NCBI GenBank assembly: GCA_021769425.1
Contig: JAETSX010000032.1
Span: 1 to 38,610, forward strand
Direction: 5' to 3'
DNA: 38,610 bases
Source of the DNA: Eubacterium sp.
GTDB lineage: Bacteria; Bacillota; Clostridia; Lachnospirales; Lachnospiraceae
Below the pieces are notes generated by a model, which saw only the letters and a program-made list of their open reading frames with translations, did not search any database and was not told the DNA's origin. This document shows, piece by piece, positions 17,970 through 24,793 of this stretch. Every line of letters starts with the position of its first letter. The stretch's first letter is position 1. The position numbers were made by a program, and so were the translations under genes.

Positions 17970-18399
17970 AGCAAACCATCCTTTCCAAATTTTTCTATCA
18001 CCTGTTCCAACACATAACGTTTTAATATTCCGCTTGGATGAGGTTTATGGAAATTTTTTACTTCACTACTGCCCTCTTTTATAAATTTCACCCCTGACCC
18101 TGCTCCGCCTGATTTTAGTTTATATCCAAAATATTACTCCGGCGGTTAAATATCGCAGAATTTTACGTAGGATAAATTTTCATCTGCAAAGCGGAAGAAT
18201 GAGTTGTAGCCAGGGTTACAACGATTGATGAGGGTCTGCCCGCTTTATCGGGCACAACGTAGCAGAGGGAAATTTAGACAAGTAAAAACTGCGATATTTA
18301 ACCGCCGGAGTAATATGACAGCTGAGATTCCATTTCATCAAAAGTAAAGTCCTTTGGTTTCTTCAACAGCTTGTCTAGCAATTTATCCTTCTTGCTCAT
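17966..18399 (-). pseudogene. hicA: hicA toxin gene interrupted by a 180-bp MITE-like insertion
   Basis: From ATG 18399 (AAGGAG upstream) the frame reads MSKKDKLLDKLLKKPKDFTF and reaches ...MESQLS, then meets the insertion at 18134-18313. After the insertion the same frame resumes with FGYKLKSGGAGSGVKF, ...NFHKPHPSGILKRYVLEQV, the HicA dsRBD-like fold with its catalytic His region. Removing the insertion and one TA restores a complete HicA of about 84 residues that overlaps hicB by ATGA. With the insertion, translation stops within the element (TAA in the terminal repeat), so the toxin should be inactive. Confidence 0.9.
18134..18313. mobile_element. MITE-like element with perfect terminal inverted repeats inside hicA
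   Basis: The ends are perfect inverted repeats beginning TTACTCCGGCGGTTAAAT. Counting the flanking bases the repeat is 28 bp (18131-18158 with 18289-18316). A TA is present on both sides, consistent with a TA target duplication as made by IS630/Tc1-type transposases. There is no room for a transposase. The inside has two hairpins: GTTGTA/TTACAAC (about 18203-18222) and GCCCG/CGGGC (about 18238-18253). Confidence 0.88.
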
Positions 18400-18420
18400 T
18401 TGCCACTCTCCTTTACATAT

Positions 18421-18449
18421 ATTATACAGTCATTTCAGAACAATACAAC
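18421..18449 (-). promoter_or_regulatory. Promoter of the hicAB operon
   Basis: On the minus strand a perfect TATAAT (18421-18426) has TTGTAT or GTTGTA 16-17 nt upstream (18443-18449). It lies about 25 nt before the hicA start. Confidence 0.6.
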
Positions 18450-18564
18450 CATTTTTCATTGCATGGATAGTTTTCATAACTTCCTATTTATTCATTTTGA
18501 CATTTCCACTAATCTATCACATACAAAATGTTTCATATTTAAAATTAGAAAGTGAGGTATTCAT

Positions 18565-19002
18565 ATGTTAAAGAAAATAATAAACCATACCAAGACTCAA
18601 TGCGGAATGAGAAAGCTGATATTGACAGAAAATGCAAAGAAATATATCCAGATGGCTATTGACAGGAATAGAGAACTGGGCATTTCAGATGGAGATTAAA
18701 TCTTCCTCAATAAGAAAGGCAGCAAAATACACGATCATGCTATTAACAATGTATTAAGAAGATTAAATGGCGTTAGGTATAAAAAAGATGCTTTTGTAAT
18801 CACTGATAGACCTAGCGGCAATCATGCAATTAGGAAAACCTGTATTTCAGAACTACACGACTCCAAGCTATTGTCAGATGATACAATTAAAACCTTTGCA
18901 GGACACAAAGACATTTCAACAACACAAAAATGCTATATCCATCAGGTAAAGCCAATCACAGAATATGCGGATGCATTTAAAAATGTTTTTGATGTTTCAT
19001 AA
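18565..19002 (+). pseudogene. Tyrosine integrase remnant (C-terminal half, internal stop)
   Basis: From ATG 18565 the frame reads into a tyrosine-recombinase catalytic domain. An in-frame TAA breaks it after GISDGD, and beyond the stop it continues IFLNKKGSKIHDHAIN, then SGNHAIRKTCISEL (the HxxR box), TFAGHKDISTTQKCYIH (the GH box and the catalytic Tyr) and ends at 19002. The N-terminal arm-binding and core-binding domains are missing. The gene points at the tRNA-Leu copy at 19088, about 85 nt away, as expected for the integrase of the left element. It should be non-functional. Confidence 0.88.
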
Positions 19003-19047
19003 GAAGTGTAACCAAATGTAACTAATTTACAAGCAAAAATAAAAAGC

Positions 19048-19073
19048 GGGAAGCCTTGATTTTCAGGCTTCCC
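19048..19073 (-). terminator. Terminator of the inner tRNA-Leu / integrase remnant
   Basis: A perfect 9-bp stem GGGAAGCCT/AGGCTTCCC (19048-19056 with 19065-19073) is flanked on the left by an A-rich stretch, which gives TTTTTATTTTTG on the minus strand. It is 15 nt beyond the tRNA 3' end. Confidence 0.8.
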
Positions 19074-19087
19074 AAAACTTAACTCAA

Positions 19088-19171
19088 TGCGGAAGATGGG
19101 ACTTGAACCCACACGTCTATACAGACACAAGATCCTTAGTCTTGCTCGTCTGCCAGTTCCGACACTTCCGC
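19088..19171 (-). tRNA. tRNA-Leu (AAG), inner copy
   Basis: The 84-nt sequence folds as a class II tRNA with acceptor GCGGAAG/CTTCCGC, anticodon arm CAAGA-CTAAGGA-TCTTG (anticodon AAG) and a long variable arm. From about 19088 to 19145 (the 3' two thirds) it is identical to the copy at 24692. The 5' third differs at several places. I saw no good promoter upstream, unlike the other copy. It probably arrived with an inserted element and forms the junction between the two elements. Confidence 0.93.
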
Positions 19172-19463
19172 ATAAAACCCCAGTAAATCATGAATCCGTC
19201 TTTTTATCACGCAAGATACTTTTCAGTTTCTGCTCGTAAAACTACCCAATTTGGAGAAAGTAGTCTGACGAGTCGCTATTTACTTCTTGACGCTTTTTAT
19301 TATTTCTAATCTTGCGAGAAAAGTAAAGTGGAAAATTAACTTTTAGAGTGAAATTCCGTTTAAAACTTTCAATATAGCACGTTTACATCATATCCTGTAA
19401 GCATTTCCATAATCGCTCATAGTTTTTAAAACGAACCCCCAAATTTAAAAAAATTTTTAAAAT
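19172..19463. other. Gene-free end region of the right element
   Basis: No ORF is supported in this stretch. It contains TCTGACGAG (19264-19272), which recurs inverted at the other end of the element (24573-24581), and CTTGCGAGAAAA (from 19311), which recurs as CTTGCGAGTAAA at 24605. Such shared short words near both ends may be integrase arm-binding sites. The rest is AT-rich. Confidence 0.35.
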
Positions 19464-19502
19464 AACTGCTGACCATTGGAAATCATCTTAATGGCAGCAG
19501 TT
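19464..19502 (-). terminator. Terminator downstream of the SF3-type ATPase gene
   Basis: AACTGCTG(A)CCAT and ATGG(-)CAGCAGTT form a 12-bp stem (19464-19476 with 19491-19502). On the minus strand it is followed by TTATTTTAAAAATTTTTTT. It is 37 nt beyond the stop of the ATPase gene. Confidence 0.75.
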
Positions 19503-19538
19503 GTTTATTTTAAACTCCAAAAGCAGGGCTTGTTTTTC

Positions 19539-20990
19539 CTAATCCGTCCTTTCGAGAGTCAGCCTGATGTATCGGCTATTATTTGGTGTTTTGCTCATTT
19601 CTATAGTAACGCCAGCCTTTTTAAACTCAAATTGCAGTTTATTTATTTCTCTTGACAGATAATTAGGAACAGATGGAATCTTTATATCCGTGTCAGATAA
19701 CGCTACTAATTCATTCAGCTTAATAGAAAAATATTGCATTTTACTTTCCCACTCATAATTATTTCGCTCAAGGAACAACACTACTACTTCGACTAAATCC
19801 GGGTTTTTCTCAAACGGCTTTAACTGGCTGTCCAATAAAGTACCATACCGCTTACAGAAAACTTCTCCTTGACCCGTTTCCCACGCTTCACAAATACAGT
19901 AGCCATAATCATAAAAGGCAGGCATTCGTATATCCCTTCCATACCTATCAGCAATATACGGTTTATAATTCCCCAAAGCTTCTGACAGAAGATTGACTAT
20001 ACCGCCCCAGATAGCCGGACAGTCTTTCTTAAATTCCTCCATTAAAGATACCTTTTCATCAGCAGTGTTTACTCCATTTCCAGGCTTTTCCAAAGTCAAA
20101 ACAATACTTCTGCTAAGCATATCCTCATTCTTAATAACATCATGAATGCCGTTTAAGATAATAGGCTGACAGATATCATAATCTATCGTTTCATTATCCG
20201 TATAGAGTTTCCTGCGTCTTTCCTTGATACCTGTTACATACCCGCAAAGAGTATCACTCGTTGACGAGGATATCGTTGCAAGGTTGTCAATCGCTATCAG
20301 ATAATTTTCCTGGAAAAGCAATACCCATTCACTTTCTTTTCGAGGACACAAATTTGGTCTGTTATCGCCCACAGGGTCAATTAAGGCTTTAATAAATATA
20401 CACATAGTCGTTTTCCCTGAACCCTGTTCTCCATTTATCACAAGACAAGGATGCTCTATATCACTGATAAGTAATGTGAGAAGATAGGCAATAAATACAG
20501 CCCTTTCACTTTCGGGTACTCTGCAATACTTAAAAATCTTGTTTATATCGTTATGGTCTGTATCAGGCAAAGGAATCATACCTTTTTTTGAATGCTTATA
20601 AAAGTGTTTATAGGTTTTAAACCCCATAGAAAAGGGTAATAGCCTATGATTTTTAATAGTAAAATAGACATCTGCCTTATTCGCCGCATCAATCCATATT
20701 TCATGATTTCTGTGTATATAACGATTCGGATTTTTTGTCTTTTCCTGCTGTATTACAAGATCCCCTTGGAAACTGCGGATACAATTTTTAATAGGTGTCG
20801 CTGATATTACCATTCCGCACCGTTTCCGATACTTACTGGTAATGATACTAATGAATTTATCACTGTTGATAGAAACATCTTCTTTTCCATCCGCGGTAGA
20901 AATCGTTACGAGAATACCTAAATCCGTTTTCTTGTAGTAAAAATCATTCTCAATAATATCAAACAGTAACTTATAGTCTGCTTCTGCCAT
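19539..20990 (-). CDS. SF3/P4-primase-like AAA+ ATPase of the mobile element (probable replication helicase)
   Basis: The 483-aa protein has a central ATPase domain with Walker A GEQGSGKTT (residues 187-195), a Walker B-like stretch YLIAIDNLA (about 230-238), a sensor region PIILNGIHDV, and MLSRSIVLTLE with an arginine-finger candidate. This order matches SF3-type helicases at the end of phage/plasmid primases. The N-terminal 180 residues show no primase motif that I can recognise. It probably unwinds the element's origin during replication. AGGAGG lies 9 nt before ATG 20990. It stands alone on its strand and ends in a strong terminator. Confidence 0.78.
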   Translation of the reverse strand: MAEADYKLLFDIIENDFYYKKTDLGILVTISTADGKEDVSINSDKFISIITSKYRKRCGMVISATPIKNCIRSFQGDLVIQQEKTKNPNRYIHRNHEIWIDAANKADVYFTIKNHRLLPFSMGFKTYKHFYKHSKKGMIPLPDTDHNDINKIFKYCRVPESERAVFIAYLLTLLISDIEHPCLVINGEQGSGKTTMCIFIKALIDPVGDNRPNLCPRKESEWVLLFQENYLIAIDNLATISSSTSDTLCGYVTGIKERRRKLYTDNETIDYDICQPIILNGIHDVIKNEDMLSRSIVLTLEKPGNGVNTADEKVSLMEEFKKDCPAIWGGIVNLLSEALGNYKPYIADRYGRDIRMPAFYDYGYCICEAWETGQGEVFCKRYGTLLDSQLKPFEKNPDLVEVVVLFLERNNYEWESKMQYFSIKLNELVALSDTDIKIPSVPNYLSREINKLQFEFKKAGVTIEMSKTPNNSRYIRLTLERTD

Positions 20991-21364
20991 ACTAATAAAC
21001 CTCCTATTGTGGATACTTTAATATGAACCTATGGGAGTTTTATACCTTTACACAAAATCCCATTCTTAAATTTCTTGTACCTATTTTGTTAGGAGGAATG
21101 CGCATTCCGTATTTATTAAATTCATTATAACAGGAAAAAAGCAACATAGCTATTGACAATGTATCTGAAAACAAGCATTTTTCGGCTCTTTCAAAAATTA
21201 GGACAATCGCCCACTCGCTTAGTGACGAGTTTCCTCAATCCTGTCAAAAAAAGTTGCACAAAACATATGTTCTTTAGTGAAGATAAAGAAAATACGGAAA
21301 TAACCACCGTTACCTCCGCATCTCCCAAACCTTTTACTATTACCTTCAACTAACCTATTAGTCT
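20991..21364. promoter_or_regulatory. Regulatory gap upstream of the element ATPase, with a perfect palindrome
   Basis: This 374-nt gap has no gene I believe. It contains GGAATGCGCATTCC (21095-21108), a perfect 14-bp palindrome and a good operator candidate. On the minus strand a TATAAT box (21124-21129) lies just upstream of it, without a clear -35. A hairpin ACTCG/CGAGT occurs near 21215-21232. The 66-codon plus-strand ORF from 21153 has no ribosome binding site and no family resemblance. Confidence 0.45.
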
Positions 21365-22276
21365 TTAATTTTCGCCGTCAGTACCGGAATCTGGAAGTTC
21401 AATATAAGTTCCGTTATATATCCCGTATTGCCCGGAACTCGTAAATTCCAAATCTCCCTTTTCGTTTAGCTTAATAATAATGTGAGAGTTAACATCATCG
21501 TCTGGATAACCTTCATACCCCTCAATCGTTTCACTATAAGACACGGTTACATAGTATTCTTCGTTAATAACACACATTAACGAATTATCCCATGATGTTC
21601 TGAAAGAAATTATAACATCTTCCCCGCTTTCTGTTTCAAAACATTCAAATTGCCGTCCGTCCAGCACGTCTTTTACTTCGTCATCAATTTTCTGATTTTC
21701 TGTCTGTTTTTCTTTTTCGGATAATTCTTTATTATAGATGTATTCTCCGCTGTAATCGATTGCATTAGCTGAATGATTTGTATAGTAAGTAAATAATACA
21801 ATCACTTCATCTATTTTAGGCAAATAGTCTATAATAAAATCAAATCGTCCATATTCCTCAGCATATCTGTATCTTAGGGCATTTCCGTATTCTTCGGTTT
21901 CAATCATCTCTGGAGCGCCTACGGAAAAGCCATAGCCAGGCACTCTTACATAAGTCTTGCCATCTTCTCCATCATAAAAATGAATATAGTGCTGTGGTTT
22001 TTGTATGTCCGTATAATATTTTCCCTGATACCATTTCTCCGAATCCTGACCGCTTACGGTGTTCTGCTCAATGCTTTCTGTAACTTCTTCGTGCTGAACT
22101 TCCGTATCCTCTTCAATCGCAAAGGCATACTCCGGCGATTCGTTTTCCGCTTCAACAGTACTTTCATTATTCCGAACGGTATCATTCTCTCGCTCCGTTT
22201 TTTCACCATTACACGCCGTTAAAAGCATTGTTGAAGAAAGTATCAGCAAACCAATTTTATATTTTCTTTTCATCAT
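21365..22276 (-). CDS. Lipoprotein of unknown function (element cargo)
   Basis: The start is placed at ATG 22276 because AGGAGG lies 7 nt upstream. The product then begins MMKRKYKIGLLILSSTMLLTAC, a lipoprotein signal peptide with lipobox LTAC, so the mature 280-residue protein is anchored outside. The mature part starts with a Glu/Asn-rich linker and has no domain I recognise. It ends with a small beta region (EFTSSGQYGIYNGTYIELP). It sits between the ATPase and the divergently transcribed XRE regulator. It may be cargo, for example for surface exclusion, but no function can be assigned. Confidence 0.8.
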   Translation of the reverse strand: MMKRKYKIGLLILSSTMLLTACNGEKTERENDTVRNNESTVEAENESPEYAFAIEEDTEVQHEEVTESIEQNTVSGQDSEKWYQGKYYTDIQKPQHYIHFYDGEDGKTYVRVPGYGFSVGAPEMIETEEYGNALRYRYAEEYGRFDFIIDYLPKIDEVIVLFTYYTNHSANAIDYSGEYIYNKELSEKEKQTENQKIDDEVKDVLDGRQFECFETESGEDVIISFRTSWDNSLMCVINEEYYVTVSYSETIEGYEGYPDDDVNSHIIIKLNEKGDLEFTSSGQYGIYNGTYIELPDSGTDGEN

Positions 22277-22464
22277 CTTAATGCCTCCTCCTACATTTAT
22301 TCGCCTTATAGACATCTTTTAAAATACGCTTATCAATCACCAATTTTCTCATTCCAGAATACAACTGTAAGCATAGATAATAAAAGCATACCGCATATTC
22401 ATATAAAAAGCAACAGTGAGTATCATTTTCTTTAGCTAATAGTTTTAAGAAAGGAAGTGGTACT

Positions 22465-22827
22465 TTGGATTATAAACTTCTGGGAAAACGGATAAGGGAA
22501 GAACGCCTGCGGCTGGGAAAGACACAGGAGAGTCTGGCGGAAGAAGTCAATATCTCGACCGCCTATCTCGGACAGATAGAACGTGGGGAACGGAGTGTTA
22601 CGCTGGATAAGCTGATACCTCTGGCGAATAAACTGGGAGTAAGCGTGGATTTCTTATTAGCCGAATACCTTACCCCGAATGACGATAATAGCCTTGATTT
22701 GATAAGACAGCTTTTTAGTGATAAAACCGCAGAAGAAAGGGAATTAGCTGTTAATATGGTGAAACTTCTGTTTTCCTATCCCGATAAAGGCTCTCGTGGT
22801 TCCGGGGATAGCGGAGATAGAATTTAG
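22465..22827 (+). CDS. XRE-family transcriptional regulator
   Basis: The 120-aa protein has a Cro/C1-type helix-turn-helix at residues 6-63: LGKRIREERLRLGKTQESLAEEVNISTAYLGQIERGERSVTL. It is followed by a short tail of about 55 residues. It starts at TTG 22465, preceded by AAGGAAG. No ATG fits. It is divergent from the lipoprotein gene and faces the structured RNA module and the integrase. Such regulators commonly keep integrative elements silent, which is a reasonable guess here. Confidence 0.9.
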   Translation: MDYKLLGKRIREERLRLGKTQESLAEEVNISTAYLGQIERGERSVTLDKLIPLANKLGVSVDFLLAEYLTPNDDNSLDLIRQLFSDKTAEERELAVNMVKLLFSYPDKGSRGSGDSGDRI

Positions 22828-22850
22828 AAAATTTCGGAAAATATTTCCTT

Positions 22851-22871
22851 ATGAGGGGCTTCGCCCCTCAT
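22851..22871 (+). terminator. Hairpin after the XRE gene (GC stem with a CTTCG loop)
   Basis: ATGAGGGG pairs with CCCCTCAT across a CTTCG loop. It lies 24 nt after the XRE stop. No T run follows, so it may be a weak terminator or part of the hairpin cluster around the structured module. Confidence 0.5.
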
Positions 22872-22950
22872 AACTACTCGCTTCGCTCGTAGACTTATAA
22901 TTTTAAGTCTTGACTTATCGATAAATCTAGTATAAACTATACGTATAAGA

Positions 22951-23148
22951 CTTGTTAGCAACAGGACTTGGTTCGATTCCAAGTATCGCCACCTTTAAAT
23001 TTTTCATAGATTCTATCGCTTCTGGTGTAATATATGACGCAGTTGTCCAATTTACACGCTCAAAAGAAAGGAATGATTTTATGAAAATGATAATCATTGG
23101 TTTGGGGTGTTGCGGCGATATAGTGTAATGGTAGCATATGTTAATAAG
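22951..23148 (+). ncRNA. Circularly permuted tRNA-like RNA (3' half before 5' half)
   Basis: The 3' half comes first: T-arm CTTGG-TTCGATT-CCAAG (22967-22983), acceptor strand TATCGCC (22984-22990), then A and CC. After a 123-nt interval the 5' half follows: acceptor strand GGCGATA (23114-23120), TA, and a D-arm GTGT-AATGGTA-GCAT (23123-23137) with the conserved GG. The acceptor strands are perfectly complementary over 7 bp. The outer flanks pair as TGTT/AACA (23139-23142 with 22960-22963) and AATAAG/CTTGTT (23143-23148 with 22951-22956), with one 3-nt bulge (AGC). A normal anticodon loop cannot be read, so no amino acid is assigned. Transcription would end at the terminator at 23208-23240. 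It may instead be a relic of an attachment site in a phage-type tRNA. Confidence 0.6.
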
Positions 23149-23160
23149 CATCCCCAAACC
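23099..23160 (+). promoter_or_regulatory. Long-range hairpin enclosing the tRNA 5' half
   Basis: GGTTTGGGG (23099-23107) pairs perfectly with CCCCAAACC (23152-23160). The 44-nt loop contains the tRNA-like 5' half. Because the acceptor stem pairs across this hairpin, the two folds form either a pseudoknot or two alternative states. Confidence 0.65.
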
Positions 23161-23207
23161 GCCAAAAATAATGAGAGCATATAGAGGTTCTCTTAATAAT
23201 AATCTTG

Positions 23208-23245
23208 AATCCGCAATGAGTATAGTTTTACTTGCGGATTTTTTT
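23208..23245 (+). terminator. Intrinsic terminator of the permuted tRNA-like transcript
   Basis: AATCCGCAA (23208-23216) pairs perfectly with TTGCGGATT (23232-23240) and is followed by TTTTTATTT. It is the only classic terminator for a plus-strand transcript in this region, and no protein gene precedes it after the XRE gene. A separate RNA is therefore likely transcribed. Confidence 0.85.
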
Positions 23246-23249
23246 ATTT

Positions 23250-23357
23250 AAGAATTATACACAGACGGAGCGAAGCGACGTCTTTGCGAAGCAAAGGCTA
23301 TTTCTAAAGATTCTAAAATTTAAAAAGTTTTCGTTTTTTATCTCCGGTATCACCGCT
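23250..23357 (-). other. Small-hairpin cluster beyond the integrase operon
   Basis: Two short hairpins with GCGAAGC-type loops lie at about 23262-23300 (GACGgaGCGAAGCgaCGTC and CTTTGCGAAGCAAAG). They mirror the pair left of the structured module (22851-22890). They may end the integrase transcript on the minus strand or belong to a single-strand origin. No gene is seen here. Confidence 0.4.
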
Positions 23358-23582
23358 TTACATCAAGTCCAACAGAAACCGGATTCCTTCAGTAAAACCA
23401 CGGTAGAACCATTCTTTCTCCAGATTCCGGTAAAACTCGTTTAGTTCTTCCTCAATCGACAGATAATCTTCCCTAAGTATCACAGCGGCTAGCCTGCGGT
23501 ATATCCGTTTTTCTGCCAGTTCTTCAATCGTCCGTTCCCACGGTTTATTATGATAAATCGAATCCGTTATGTATCTTTCCAT
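23358..23582 (-). CDS. Small conserved element protein, DUF6809-like
   Basis: The 74-residue product (ATG 23582, AAGGCGG upstream) starts MERYITDSIYHNKPWER and ends FYRGFTEGIRFLLDLM. This pattern, an N-terminal (Y/H)NxPWER motif and a C-terminal FxxGFxxGxRFLL helix, is typical of a small helical family found in Clostridial phages and integrative elements. It begins 15 nt after the integrase stop, so it is co-transcribed with it. The function is unknown. An excisionase role is possible but there is no clear DNA-binding motif. Confidence 0.7.
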   Translation of the reverse strand: MERYITDSIYHNKPWERTIEELAEKRIYRRLAAVILREDYLSIEEELNEFYRNLEKEWFYRGFTEGIRFLLDLM

Positions 23583-23597
23583 ACTTCCCACCGCCTT

Positions 23598-24551
23598 TTA
23601 TTTAGACATAGCAATCTTTTTACAGCCATTTGAGGAAACGGTACGGTCTAGGGGATTGAACTTATCAAAATCTACAGATAAATCATTGCCGAACATCTGT
23701 ACATATTCCTTTACTACGGATAAATCGCTATGCCCCAGTATCTTTTGAAGCCGGAATATATCCCCACCGTTCAATATCCACTTTTTAGCGAATGTATGAC
23801 GGTAAAGGTGGGCTGAGGTCTTTTCTACACCCTTACTGCGGTTATATGCCGCTAACATATCCTGATAGGTGCGTATATCCCCTTTGTTTCCGTATGTATT
23901 ACAGAATACATAGTCCTCCGCTTCGCCCTTTCGGTATTTGAGATATTCCCTCATGATATTTGCCAGTGTTTGAGAAAGCGGTATAATTTGGGCGGTGCGG
24001 TTTTTCGTGTGATTGAGTGCGATCATACTGTTATCAAAATCTATGTCCTCTATTTTAAGGTTGAGAGCGGTGGAAATACGGTTTCCAGTGCCTAAAAGAT
24101 AATTGGAAAATACCCAGACCTTATATTCCGAAAATCCACAGGTTTTTAGGTTGGGCTTTTTCAAAAGCACATTCAGTTCCGCATCGGTGTATGTTTCCTT
24201 GAGTTTCTTATCTACTTTTGGAATACGGATTTTAAAAGCAGTCATATAGTCCATTTCCATACAGTAATAAAGAAAAGCCCGAAGCCCTCTGAGGTAAGTA
24301 TTAACCGTTACATCATTACAGACATGCTTATCAGAACGCAACTCCAATATAAAGCTGTTTACGGTAGCAAGAGTAACATCAGAAATAAGGTATGTTTCAT
24401 CATCTAAGAAACGGTGGAATACGTTAAATTGATACTGATAAAGCTTAATTGTTTCCCCAGACAGATTTTTAATCCGACAATGTCCTTTGAAGTCCTCAAA
24501 CGCTTCGTCCACGGTTAAGTTGTCTGAGTTTTTGAGAGATAATTTTTTCAT
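23598..24551 (-). CDS. int: Tyrosine recombinase / integrase (tRNA-Leu-specific)
   Basis: The 317-aa protein has an N-terminal SAM-like core-binding domain (residues 10-100) and a C-terminal catalytic domain with the expected residues: Arg in GTGNRISTALNL (about 157), the Lys region NHTKNR, the HLYRHTF box (about 247), LGHSDLS (about 268) and the nucleophile Tyr in VKEYVQMF. It is complete, with AAAGGAG before ATG 24551. It lies 140 nt from the tRNA-Leu 3' end at 24692, the standard arrangement for an enzyme integrating at a tRNA 3' end. It precedes the DUF6809-like gene in the same operon. Confidence 0.95.
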   Translation of the reverse strand: MKKLSLKNSDNLTVDEAFEDFKGHCRIKNLSGETIKLYQYQFNVFHRFLDDETYLISDVTLATVNSFILELRSDKHVCNDVTVNTYLRGLRAFLYYCMEMDYMTAFKIRIPKVDKKLKETYTDAELNVLLKKPNLKTCGFSEYKVWVFSNYLLGTGNRISTALNLKIEDIDFDNSMIALNHTKNRTAQIIPLSQTLANIMREYLKYRKGEAEDYVFCNTYGNKGDIRTYQDMLAAYNRSKGVEKTSAHLYRHTFAKKWILNGGDIFRLQKILGHSDLSVVKEYVQMFGNDLSVDFDKFNPLDRTVSSNGCKKIAMSK

Positions 24552-24650
24552 GAGAATGCTCCTTTTCTTATGCTCGTCAGATGCTCAGAAAACTTCAAGA
24601 CAGTCTTGCGAGTAAAAAAGGAGTACATCGTAAAATTAAAATAAAAAATG

Positions 24651-24675
24651 CCCTGTAAATCCAAGATTTACAAGG
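24651..24675 (-). terminator. Terminator of tRNA-Leu (outer copy)
   Basis: An 11-bp stem (24651-24661 with 24665-24675, one wobble) lies 17 nt after the tRNA 3' end. On the minus strand it is followed by GCATTTTTTATTTT. Confidence 0.8.
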
Positions 24676-24691
24676 CTTCCCAAGGGTTAAA

Positions 24692-24775
24692 TGCGGAAGA
24701 TGGGACTTGAACCCACACGTCTATACAGACACAAGATCCTTAGTCTTGCCTGTCTGCCAATTCCAGCACTTCCGC
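24692..24775 (-). tRNA. tRNA-Leu (AAG), outer copy
   Basis: This 84-nt class II tRNA has acceptor GCGGAAG/CTTCCGC, D-loop with TTGG, anticodon arm CAAGA-CTAAGGA-TCTTG (anticodon AAG), a long variable arm and T-loop TTCAAGT. It has its own consensus promoter and is taken as the functional chromosomal gene whose 3' end is the integration site. CCA is not encoded. Confidence 0.97.
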
Positions 24776-24793
24776 ATTTCTGACGACCTGTAA

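Noticed and set aside
21153-21353. 66-codon plus-strand ORF in the gap upstream of the element ATPase
   Set aside because: No ribosome binding site and no protein-like pattern were seen. The gap is better read as regulatory.
22951-23148. Permuted tmRNA (ssrA)
   Set aside because: The topology is similar, but the acceptor lacks the G3-U70 pair, a normal D-stem is present, and there is no tag ORF with pseudoknots.
22927-23157. 76-codon minus-strand ORF across the tRNA-like module
   Set aside because: It is the antisense of the tRNA halves and hairpin, has no convincing ribosome binding site, and its sequence is explained by the RNA structures.
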